Source: Bromus sterilis
Lineage: Eukaryota > Streptophyta > Magnoliopsida > Poales > Poaceae
Assembly: GCA_950022295.1 (NCBI GenBank)
Contig: OX465601.1
Location: 178,253,501 to 178,317,500, forward strand
DNA: 64,000 nt
Reading direction: 5' to 3'
Position numbers and translations under genes: made by a program. Below are positions 9,386 through 18,532 of the stretch, in pieces. Within the stretch, counting starts at the first letter, position 1. Every line of letters starts with the position of its first letter. The notes beneath the pieces were generated by a model. The model had not been told where the DNA came from and searched no databases. It was given only the letters and a program-made list of their open reading frames with translations.

Positions 9386-12300
9386 ATGGCCGACAACGAT
9401 GAGGCCTCCGGTTCGCACCATCAGAAGCAATATTGGGAGATGAGCATGGACGATGATCCACAACCTCAACCCCGCTACGAGGGCATCGGGGATGACTCTA
9501 CCGATCCCGAGTACACAAGCGCTAGCGGGGATGATTGTCGTGCCGCGGAGGACGATCCCGCCACTAATGATGGCAGCCAACCCACAGATGGAAGCCAACC
9601 GAAGAGGCAAAAAAAGGAGAGGCGCCCGAGCAAGCTAGGCACCGTCAAGGAGGAATTTACCGAAGTGGACAAAAATGGGCTTCCAACGGCGCCCAAAGAA
9701 TTAGTCGGTGGGTACGCCGGACAACTCGGGTGCATTCTTCGGGGTACCGTCTCGATCAACACCGAGAAATTAAGGCATCCTAACCGAGCGAATTTGCGCA
9801 ACCTCCTCCTCACGAAGCTGCACAACCGATATAAGTTCCCCGCTCAAGAAAAAGGATAAGCTTAGTAAGATGTCGTCAGCTGGTCGTGTGTCCGGCAAAG
9901 GCTGCTCCACAAAATGGTCAGACTACTATAACACTAGGCGAAAGGAGAAAAGCACTACCGGCTCGGAGGCACAACTCCAGGAAAAAATGGAGCAGATTCC
10001 ACGCATTGTGGAAGAACAAGTTGGACATGCGCTCAACAACATGATGCCTTCCTTGTTTGTGTTCATGCGAGACTGGCTTGCGAGCGTTCAAGAGGGGTTG
10101 CCCCCGATTCCCAGCTTCATGGGCAGTAACTCTCACAACGCGACGGCAGCGGCGGCGGCCCCCTTGGTGTCCCCGGCGGCGGATGCGTTTGTGACGCCGG
10201 CGGCGGCCAGGACGGTGCCCCCGGCTGCGGCCGCGACGGTGTCCCTGACAGCGGATGCGTTTGTGACCCCGACGGCAGCGCAAGTATTGGAGCGTAAAAC
10301 ACCAACGCCCGACACCTCAGGAGCAAGCGCCCCCTCCTTCACATGCCCGCCCGCCGTTGGAGGTCCATCGACGTTAGCCGAGCTCGACGCCATCACGATA
10401 ACTAAGCCTCGGCCGATGACTTCATCTCCTTTTGCCTTTGACTGGGCATGGCCTTGACGCCCTACATGTTTTCGCAGGGCACCATCAACGTTCCATGCAC
10501 TCTCCTGCACTTCGTGGACGAGGATTTGGTCGATGTTTCCGTGGGAAGAATCGTTCAACCGGGCATCCGCGTGTTCCATGGTAATCTGATGCCAACCAAC
10601 GTGTATAAGGTTCAACTGATTCCACATGTATAGGCTACGGCGAATTGTTACCTCCCTATCCACCCCCTGGATCTGAGGACGAAGATGTGATGGACCTCCA
10701 CGGTTGCTTGAACAGGAGCTTGCTTTGGCCAAAGTACCAGATTCGTTTGGGGGTGGGGAACTACTCCACCCCACCGCCAGTCGTGCGGCGCCAAGCCATG
10801 CCAAGACCGCTGCAACGCCGTCGGCTGATCCGGTCCACCACCCCACGGACATCGATGTGGCACAAGATCGGAGCAACACCAACACCAACACACTACTTGC
10901 CCGTGTCGATGACTTCTACGAGGAACACGGTGGGTGCGACATGGACGACCTTTTCCCGCCTGCTTCTCAAGAACCCAACCTTGGTGCAAAAGACTCCTCC
11001 CACCCATCTCGTAGCGCAGAGATGAATTCCAACAATAAGCGTCGACTGTTCAGTTCTCAGGAGACGCCTCCAGCTGCCGCCTTCACCGAGGCTGAGACGG
11101 CCGAGGTGCGAAATGTTATCAGCCCCAACACACTCAAGAAGGCGGTCTCCGAGAAGGTAAAGGTCCCATTACATGAGAAGCCGAAGAAGAAGGGACGAAC
11201 AAGAAGGAGGAAGGGTCCCACTACTATGAGCCAGCCGGCACCGATGATCCGTGCTCAAGACGGGCCACCAAGACCCGACGGAATCATGTCGAGGGTGCAT
11301 GGGGCTCGTAGGCCGATGCTATCTGCTGCAATGCTCGATGCTGCAACCGGTGCTATGAAGAGTCTGCACGACATTGTTCTGAATACAGAGACGCGGCATC
11401 TCAGAGAGAATGATACGTCATACACGGTTTTCACCGCCAAGGTGCTAGAGGGAAAGGGCTTTGTTGCTTGCGACATCGGACGTGTGATCTTCCTGCGGTT
11501 TGATGACATCTTCGCTATGTTTCACCTTTTTCCGCTGCACTACAAATTCGTTCGGCTATTTGCGCTTAGAATGGAGATGTGGATCATTAGAGACAAGACC
11601 CCGGACATCGTTATAGTCGACCCCTTCTACATGCGTGCCAATCTCTTGTGCAGCTCCGGGGACCGGCGACTCGCTAGTTATTACCTCGAAGGCGTCATTC
11701 TGACGAACAAGGATAAGGACAACTTCCTCCTGCCTTACTTTCCCGAGTAATTCATCCCCTCACGTCCCCGTAACATACATTAGGTTTCTTAGATTTCGAT
11801 CGTTCTTTTCCTCCTAACATCCGTGTTGTGTGCAGTGATGAAACAAAGTGCACACTCATCGCTCTAAGCCCGAAATGGTCCATGGCCACGTATTTGGACC
11901 CGGACCGTGAGTCGAACAAAGAATACACAAATATCAAGAAAGTTCTAGATGAGGCTCTCTCGCGCTACTCCAAATCTGGAGGCACCTTCAAGAAGGAAGT
12001 TGTTAGGTACGGCGCGCATGTGTTCACTCACGTAACAAAGTTCGCCTGCGTCAAGCAGCCGCCTGGCGGTCAGAAGGATGCCTACTACGCCATCCATCAC
12101 ATGCGGGCGTTCGTACGGGACCAGCAGCAGCTTACGCTGCCAGCTCATCTCAAGCACTGGGCCGAACGCTTGTCGGAAATCCAAGACGCCGACCTCAGAC
12201 AAGAATTATTTCGCATCCAGTCGGAGTTGGCAGGAATCATCTCTGAAGATGTCCTTCGTAACACGGGGGAGTTCTACCTCAACAATCAACTGTCCAACCG

Positions 12301-12415
12301 TGAAATAGATACAATGCTAAGATTGCAGGCTGACGGCGATCGCTCATTGATGACCATCACGAAAGACGGCGGCTTGACCCACGCTCCGGCCCGTGAGCGG
12401 AGTCAAAAGTCTTGA
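9386..12415 (+). pseudogene. CACTA-associated Ulp1-like (C48 peptidase family) protein, degenerate
   Basis: The N-terminal part (from ATG 9386) is acidic, then has LGTVKEEFTEV and a DNA-binding-like tract, as in ORF1 proteins of grass CACTA elements. The middle is Ala/Pro/Thr-rich. The C-terminal part (10704-11746, then 11836-12415) is Ulp1-like: CDIGRVIFLRFDDIF, IVIVDPFYM and LIALSPKWSMATYLDPD. The two C-terminal pieces join cleanly across an intron (donor GT at 11747, acceptor CAG ending 11835) with the reading phase kept. Upstream, the frame changes near 9850, 10450, 10635 and 10790, so the gene is broken. Active Ulp1 proteases need His, Asp and Cys. Here the His site reads KC, and the Cys site region reads QKDAYYA without Cys, so even the conserved end looks catalytically dead. 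The role of such proteins in CACTA elements is unknown. Confidence 0.82.
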
Positions 12416-12699
12416 TGCCCGTGCGCCTAGCTATGTAGTTCTGGACTGTCGACGAGAGCTCGTGTGTGTTGTATAAACTTTTATGAACTTGTATGTACAT
12501 ATGTCTCCTTAGTTTAAACAGTCATCATTCAACTTATATGTAATCGATGTTATTTATTACTAGGTCCATGAACCGTGTGCTATTAATGTGTGTTGCTTTT
12601 CTCTTCCTTTGGTCCTTAATTTTGTTGTATACGTATGTACTTCTTAAATATTATCTGTAAGTTGCTCTTAATGTTTTGTTTTTCCAGTGCATAAAGCAG
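12416..12699. other. 3' flank of the Ulp1-like gene
   Basis: AT-rich spacer with no coding content. It ends in a pyrimidine tract and splice-acceptor-like TTTTTCCAG (to 12687), 12 bp before the next ATG. Confidence 0.4.
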
Positions 12700-12953
12700 A
12701 TGCCGTCGTATGTCGTGTACATTGGTAGGATTCCCGGAGTCTACGACGATTAGTAGGATTATCGGAGACAGGTTCACCGTTTTAGCGGTAACAGTTACAA
12801 AGGGTACCCACAAGGGCGGAGGCGGAAGCTAGATACGCGTGCTATCTAGCGGGGGAGAGGAGGGAGTGGAGGAGGAACCGGATGAAGATCACTTTGGTCA
12901 CGATGATGGTCATCGTTACCGCCACCCTCTTCTTCAATGTCATGGTAGTTTAG
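12700..12953 (+). pseudogene. Small protein with RNase H1 N-terminal/viroplasmin-like domain and C-terminal membrane helix, broken
   Basis: Not annotated as a long ORF because it is interrupted. From ATG 12700 the frame reads YVVYIGRIPGVYD, the signature start of the RNase H1 N-terminal (Cauli_VI/viroplasmin, PF01693-type) nucleic-acid-binding fold. After two consecutive TAG codons (12751-12756) it continues with RRQVHRFSGNSYKGY. A one-base deletion near 12800 then shifts the frame. The shifted frame continues to TAG 12951-12953 and ends in a hydrophobic stretch (ITLVTMMVIVTATLFFNVMV) that looks like a tail-anchor helix. The domain normally binds RNA/DNA hybrids or dsRNA. There is no catalytic RNase H domain. 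It lies downstream of the Ulp1-like gene on the same strand behind a splice-acceptor-like site, so it may be a downstream exon or a separate gene. Confidence 0.65.
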
Positions 12954-13190
12954 ATATATCGACTTGTAATGTGATAAAACTCGCTACTCGAGACTTGTAA
13001 TGTTCGAACTTTGTTCGGTATTTTCAATTCGGAGAATAATATGATGACTTGTAATAGGAGACTAATCTTCTATTGTATTCAATAAATTTGTTGTTTATAT
13101 CTGTGTTGTTTATAAATCTACTGTTTATATCTGTTTGTAACCTGTGCAAATAAAAAAACGCAAAATAAAAAAGAAAACCTAATATTCATA
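12954..13190. other. 3' non-coding segment of CACTA-1
   Basis: AT-rich sequence with several AATAAA-like motifs (AATAAATTTG near 13081). It is plausibly the 3' UTR and polyadenylation region of the rightmost gene. I see no coding content. Confidence 0.4.
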
Positions 13191-13493
13191 GTAATGGCGC
13201 ATATAGTGTGCCTCTGTGGCGCATGTGGAGAAACACAACAATGGCGCACTTCCTGAAAGTGCGCAATTAGTAACCCAGAGCACAAGACACACATGTGGTG
13301 GGACCAGTAACATCAGTGGCGCATTACTGGCCTTAGTAATGGCGCACTTCTGGTGCGCCATTAGTATACAGGATAGTAATGGCGCACCTGATGTGCGCCT
13401 GATGTGCACCATTACTATCACTTACTAATGGCGTGCTAGTAATGGCGCACCTAAAGTGCGCCTTTAATGTCAAAATCCAGTGCGCCATTAAAG
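13191..13493. repeat. Right subterminal repeats of CACTA-1
   Basis: About six copies of AATGGCGCAC/GTGCGCCATT-type units, mirroring the left end. The region is directly followed by the right terminal inverted repeat. Confidence 0.87.
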
Positions 13494-13494
13494 A

Positions 13495-13511
13495 CCTTTT
13501 TTCAAGTAGTG
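13495..13511 (-). repeat. Right terminal inverted repeat of CACTA-1
   Basis: CCTTTTTTCAAGTAGTG, the inverse of CACTACTTGAAAAAAGG. It is followed by target duplication ATG at 13512-13514. Confidence 0.9.
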
Positions 13512-14343
13512 ATGGCAACAAAGTGTTACTGAAGAGGTTGTACACCGAGGTGTTTACACAAGTAGGGGAATTTCACTTCTTAGATAAGTCATACCACAAG
13601 AAAGGTTAAACAGACCAATGGTAGGGAAACTGTGATGATACACAAGTATCTGGTATATATCTTTTCCAAGGGAAAGCAGAGCACGACATACACGACCAAG
13701 TTGTATTGGCAGGGAGCCAAGGGAGGTTGTCGATGATAACACAAATCATCGAGGGGCAGGGATGGTATTTCACACGATGAATCTAATTGACACATGGAAG
13801 AAACCAAGTAATATTAGTCGGATAATAATCCACCAAAGGTCGGGTCGTTCGAAAAGAATCTGATGTGAGTATCGGCACTCAACCAGAAGGAGAAAGAATG
13901 CAAAGGCATCGAGTGATAGAAGCATCGGAATAATTCGATGCTTAAATACAAGGGAATTGTGATTTCCAGATCGGGAGGTGGATGCAATTATCCATACGGA
14001 CTTATTGGTGGCAGGGGATTGCAAAGGCGATGAACACGTAGGTTCTCGGGAATTTATCGAAGAGTAATCTTCGGAATCTTCAGGTAAAGCAAGCGATCAT
14101 CTTGGGTGAAGGGCTCTTCGGAAGGACAGAGGTGCGAGAACCTAAAGTTAGAGTTAGAAAAATATTTAACCCGAAAGGATGAGAGAGCAGAGTCCCAGAT
14201 TAAAGGTGCGGAGAAAAAGATCCTAATTCCACCCAATTTGCGACATGGGTCGATAAGCCAAACGACACGGTTAGTAAAGTAGTTTTGCAAAGACTAGAGT
14301 CGACTTCGACCAAGGAGTTGGAAGGGGTTTCCTACAGGCAGTC
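13512..14343 (-). mobile_element. 5' leader/internal region of retrotransposon A0
   Basis: This sequence lies downstream of the minus-strand primer-binding site (14344-14356) and upstream of any gag, so it is the untranslated leader of A0. I see no protein domain on either strand. The rest of A0 (gag, pol, 3' LTR) would lie left of this window. Confidence 0.55.
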
Positions 14344-14356
14344 GGCTCTGATACCA
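14344..14356 (-). other. A0 primer-binding site (initiator tRNA-Met type)
   Basis: The minus strand reads TGGTATCAGAGCC, complementary to the 3' end of plant initiator tRNA-Met, three bases after the LTR end (GGGGGCGTCACA). Confidence 0.88.
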
Positions 14357-14359
14357 ACT

Positions 14360-14573
14360 TGTGACGCCCCCAAAATCAATCCGTGTACAGTAATCATACA
14401 GGCAGGGTACACGGCTGAGATTAGGGTGCCAAAGTGAGAATATCACAGCACAACACTAAACACAAAAGGATAAACTTATATGTTACAATACCAGGGAACA
14501 CGAGGATCCGAATACATAAGTTATACAAGCCATAATATCTGAGTAGAGACATAGTTAGTCAAGTTTTGCCTTA
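14360..14573 (-). mobile_element. A0 5' LTR, piece 1 of 4 (U5 end)
   Basis: It starts TGTGACGCCC on the plus strand (LTR terminus ...GGGCGTCACA on the minus strand) and is broken at CCTTA by element A. Continuity with 25856 is shown by the duplicated CCTTA. Confidence 0.8.
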
Positions 14574-17440
14574 TGTAACATCCCAAATTTATTTTTTTGG
14601 ATGAGTTACTAGAGAGCATATGCATATCATTTTTTTTTGTGCATTTTGGATCTTATTTGAGAGTTTATTTGAATTTATTAAATAAATTTTTTTTTAGTAT
14701 TTTATTTTGTATAAATAACTTATTGAAAATATTATTTATGTTTTTCTAAGATTTTAGAAATTTTATTTCGTATTTTTCCGACTTGTGTTTTATTTTATAA
14801 AACTCTTTGAAGTTTAAAGAAAAGTACGTATGCATTTATATAAATGTACTTACGTTTTACGTATTTTTATTATTTTTAAAAAAATAAAGTGTTTTTTTGG
14901 GCTATTTTATTATATTAAAAATACCCCTACACTTGTTTTTTTTTTTTTAAAAAGAAGAAATTCGCAAAAAAAAAAAACTGAACGGGCCAGCCGGCCGTCC
15001 GAGCTAGCCAGCCAGGCCACCAGCGGCCGAACCAGGCCGAGTGGCCGAGCGGCCAGCGGCCGAAGCCAGCCAGGCACGTGCGTGCCTGTGCTGGTTTCTT
15101 CTCCAACGCGAACGCAGAGTCAGCAACGGACTCTGTAACGCGCAACGCCGGCGACCGTCTTCGTTTGGGACTCCACTCCGATTGCCCCCTGCCCACGAAA
15201 TCTTGTCCCTTAAATACCTCATGACCCCCTCCACCGATTCCCCACAAAAATTTCGCAGCACACCGTTCCAAATCGAGCTAATTTCGAGGTAGATCTAGGT
15301 CCAACGGAGCTCTAGTGTTGGACGAATTTTGTCACCGGTGAGCCTCCCCTTGACCCCAAATTCTGCAGACCGACTCTTCTCTTCGTTGTGCTTCTAATTG
15401 ACATCTTTTTCCCTCTTCTTTTCTTGCGCAAGATTGATCCCCAAATTGTACGCGTACCGCGGGAGTTCATCGGAGCGCGCTCGGTTCACCGCGTTGCCAC
15501 TCCCGTACGGACGACGTTGGAGATCATCACCACCACCGTTGTGATCTTCTAATCAAGCCCTACACCCTAGACGTCCTCGTTGACGCCGAAGATCGCCGGA
15601 GTTGTCATCTTCGTCGCGTCTAATCTACACGTCGCGGTTAGTAAAAACGCCGTAGCTTTTTATCCGTTGCTCCGTTTTAGATGAAACAAGCGGCCAAATC
15701 GTTGTTTTGAAACCCTCTAAATATTGTGTACTGTAGATCCAAGTTTTGAGTAAATTATTTTTTTCCGTTCGATCAAAAAATTTCCTAGATCATATGCAAA
15801 ACTGTTTTTGTAATATCTTTTTACTCGTAGATCCGTTTTGCGTGATTCCAAAGCCCACGGTTTTCTTTCGAAGCCCTCTTTTCAGTTCAACCATAAAGTT
15901 TGTTTTGTTATTTTCGAAAATATTCAGATCTGATCAGATTCTATTTTCAACTTTAGTTGATCGTAACTTTTGTTTTACAACTCGGATTTGATTAATTCTT
16001 TTTGCAAACTAAAACCCTAGCTAAACCCTATATTTTAGACACTTTGCAACCCACTTTTAAAAATCAATCTTGATCTGTTTTGAAAAATCTTTTATTCGGA
16101 TTTTATTTTGGAGTTCTTGAACATTGTTTTGCTTTTGGTTGTGTATTGATTGTGTGTATCTTTGTTTGCTCACGATAGATTGTCCGGAGTGCGAAGCAGA
16201 GTACCACCAATCTTTAGGGTTCTGCAATCAACAGCAAGGCAAGTCATATCTTTGACCATACTCCCTATTACCTATGTTTTCAATGCATTAGTTCTTCTTC
16301 TTTAGATTGCATGATAGGTTATGCTATGCTATTACACCCAGTAGTTCATTGAGGTAGGTCTGATCCTTACATCATTGTCACCATCGTATGTTAAAATATT
16401 GCTATGCTAAGTAGACGTGGATTGGGAAGTGAATCATTATGAGGTATGAGTGATAATGTAGTAATTAGGACCAAGATAAAGTTAATGAACTACCTGGGTG
16501 GGATGGTTGCGAGCATCCTGGGGAGGCCAGTGATGACTGCGGAAAGCCACCCAGGCTCAAAGGGACTGATTGTATTGACATACCTAGAAGCTTACGTGTG
16601 CAACCACAAGCTACTATGGGCTCTGGCTTGGTTGATCAGTTGTAGGGACTCTTACTAGGTAGCGCTACGAAAGTAGATGTGAATAGGTGGGATGGGTGCT
16701 ACCGAAGTAAGGGAAACTCTTCTGAAAGACCATGTCTCGATCTTCCAGTTGTCATACATCGTGCAGTGTGACGAACTACAAAGGAGGCGATCGAGTCTTG
16801 TGGGGAAAAGTGCACAAACCTCTGCAGAGTGTAAAACTAATCGATTAGCCGTGTCCCCGGTTATGGACAATTTGAGCAACTAGTTGTGGAAATATTGATT
16901 TGTCTCATCATCTTTAATTAATTTATTGGGTTAATCACTTTGGGATAGATTGAGTGGGGTTTCCCATCTCAATCGTATGCTAGTGTAGAACTTAGCTATT
17001 ATTATTCTATAGGGAAAAATTAGCTTTTTGCAAAAATAAATGTAGAAGCTCCACCAGCCAAATTGCATGTACTACAGGGCTTTTACTTCTTTCTGTGATA
17101 TGGCTTGCCGTACGATCAAAGTACTGACCCCTTTTGGGGCTGTAACTTATTCATGTTGTAGATTGTTCCGACGAGGAGTAAGGTGCGAATAGGTCGCTGT
17201 CTTATACTCAACTTTTGCCGTGCAGTCGGATGGACTCGCTACTACTACTATTATAGCTTCCGCAAGTATTTGATTAGATGGCCTTAAGCCATGTTATTAT
17301 TGTAATATTTACTTCATTCGATGTAATAAAGACATGTTTTACTTCTGTTATTTCATCGAGTACTGTGTGTGCTAGCAAACTGATCCAGGGACTAGCACAT
17401 TAAGCACAGAGACTTGGTCCCTTCGGATCTGGTCGCTACA
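14574..17440 (+). repeat. Element A 5' LTR
   Basis: TGTAACATCCC...GGTCGCTACA, bounded by TG/CA. It contains a pyrimidine/purine homopolymer region near 14936-14976 and a GGCC-rich block. A possible TATA-like CTTAAATACC lies near 15208-15217. Paired telobox motifs (AAACCCTAG 16012-16020, TAAACCCTA 16022-16030) follow. ORFs within it (e.g. 16446-16658) are repeated in the 3' LTR and match nothing I know. Confidence 0.95.
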
Positions 17441-17443
17441 AGA

Positions 17444-17456
17444 TGGTATCAGAGCA
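17444..17456 (+). other. Element A primer-binding site (tRNA-iMet)
   Basis: TGGTATCAGAGCA, three bases after the LTR end. It matches the initiator tRNA-Met 3' end apart from the last base. Confidence 0.9.
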
Positions 17457-17594
17457 CATGTTGACTGTAGGACGTGACCTTAGGAATGGAAAAGCCATAG
17501 GATGAAAACTTTATTTTAAAAACCCTCTACAGTTCTAATGATTCTCATACTCTTTCCTATTCACTTCTAATCTCTTCTCTCCTTACAAATATAG

Positions 17595-18287
17595 ATGCCG
17601 ATCACCAAGTTCGCTCAGCCTGATGAGACCACACCTTTTGGACAAAGCCTGATGGAGATCGTGAAGTTTTTGAAGATCGCCTTGCCTAGTTTCACCGGGA
17701 CACTCATGACTACAGGACCAGGAGCAAAGAGCTGGAAGGTCCAAGTTCACATTCCAGGACGCACCTTTGGAAGGAAAATCAAGCCAATTAACTTCTCGGT
17801 GAAAGCACCAAACTGGAGCGTGGGAAGAAGTCGTGCCGCATTGATGACCTTAGGACGCATTCGACAAGAGTACCACGCAGATCTTCAAGGAACCCGCTTC
17901 GAGATGTATGGACGCCAAGATCATACTGGAGAATTAGTACGCACTGTTGAGGATACATCAATGGCATCCCACATTCAAGACTTGGGGGAATATGTTCAAC
18001 GTGTGGAGGAAGAAATGCTTCATTTCATGGACGTTATTGAGGGTTTGGAGGAGGAAGCTAAGAGAGTTCGTGAAGTGTATGAGGAGCAAATCGACACACT
18101 ACAAGAAAGGAATGAAGAGTTGAAGCTCATGCTGGAGGAAGCAGAAGAACAACTTGACCAAGGAGAAAACATTCAGGAGGATCACTCCGATGGATGCCTC
18201 GTCAGCCAAGATGAGGATTACCAGTCAGAGGAAGAGGAAAATGCAAATGATGTCTTAATGATCGATTCTTCTTCCGACTCAAACTAG
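17595..18287 (+). CDS. Extra ORF of element A upstream of gag (coiled-coil protein, function unknown)
   Basis: A 230-codon ORF starts 138 bp after the primer-binding site and ends 245 bp before gag-pol, so it is the first ORF on the genomic RNA. I do not recognise a named family. The first 125 or so residues look globular, with several basic/aromatic patches (SWKVQVHIPGRTFGRKIKP, then NWSVGRSRAALMTLGRIRQE). Residues about 130-195 form a strong heptad-type coiled coil rich in Glu, Leu and Arg. The last 35 are very acidic and Ser-rich (YQSEEEENANDVLMIDSSSD). There is no signal peptide or membrane segment. Because gag-pol is also intact, the ORF may be under selection rather than incidental. Extra ORFs before gag are known in some plant Ty3/gypsy lineages, but I cannot assign this one. 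Confidence 0.7.
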   Translation: MPITKFAQPDETTPFGQSLMEIVKFLKIALPSFTGTLMTTGPGAKSWKVQVHIPGRTFGRKIKPINFSVKAPNWSVGRSRAALMTLGRIRQEYHADLQGTRFEMYGRQDHTGELVRTVEDTSMASHIQDLGEYVQRVEEEMLHFMDVIEGLEEEAKRVREVYEEQIDTLQERNEELKLMLEEAEEQLDQGENIQEDHSDGCLVSQDEDYQSEEEENANDVLMIDSSSDSN

Positions 18288-18532
18288 TCATAGACCACCA
18301 TTATAGATTTTTTTTTCTTTTTCTTTTAGTTAAACGTTTAGAGTTTCGATCTGAGAGTTTTCTTAGAGTTACCATGTCGACTCTTGTGACATGGCCTATC
18401 TTAGTTAATTGTGTGAATCTTGATTTGAATGAGTGATTGATTGAAATTTCTTGCTATCATGTTGCATATGGGTAGTGTTATCCCCCTTAGGCCTATTTTC
18501 TCCCTATAACCTCATCTATTCTAACCCGACAG
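18288..18532. other. Spacer between the extra ORF and gag-pol in element A
   Basis: AT- and pyrimidine-rich non-coding spacer ending in ...CCCGACAG just before the gag ATG. The CAG could be a splice acceptor allowing gag-pol to be expressed from a spliced RNA lacking the first ORF. This is inference only. Confidence 0.4.

Larger units (their letters stand above)
350..13511 (+). mobile_element. CACTA-1, complete but degenerate CACTA (En/Spm-like) DNA transposon
   Basis: The element begins CACTACTGGAAAAA and ends with the inverted form of CACTACTTGAAAAA. It is bounded by a 3-bp target duplication ATG (347-349 and 13512-13514), the hallmark length for CACTA elements. Both ends carry dense palindromic GGCGCAC/GTGCGCC repeats. 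Inside, left to right, are a TNP2-type transposase pseudogene, an Ulp1-like pseudogene and a small RNase H1-N-like pseudogene, all on the plus strand. A LINE fragment lies in the first intron. At 13,162 bp it is a normal size for a grass autonomous-type CACTA, but every gene is broken, so any present movement would depend on a transposase from elsewhere. It is inserted in the internal region of A0. Confidence 0.93.

Noticed and set aside
16446..16883. Small ORFs in the element A LTRs as a conserved peptide gene
   Set aside because: They occur in both LTRs only because the LTRs are near-identical; no codon bias or domain seen.
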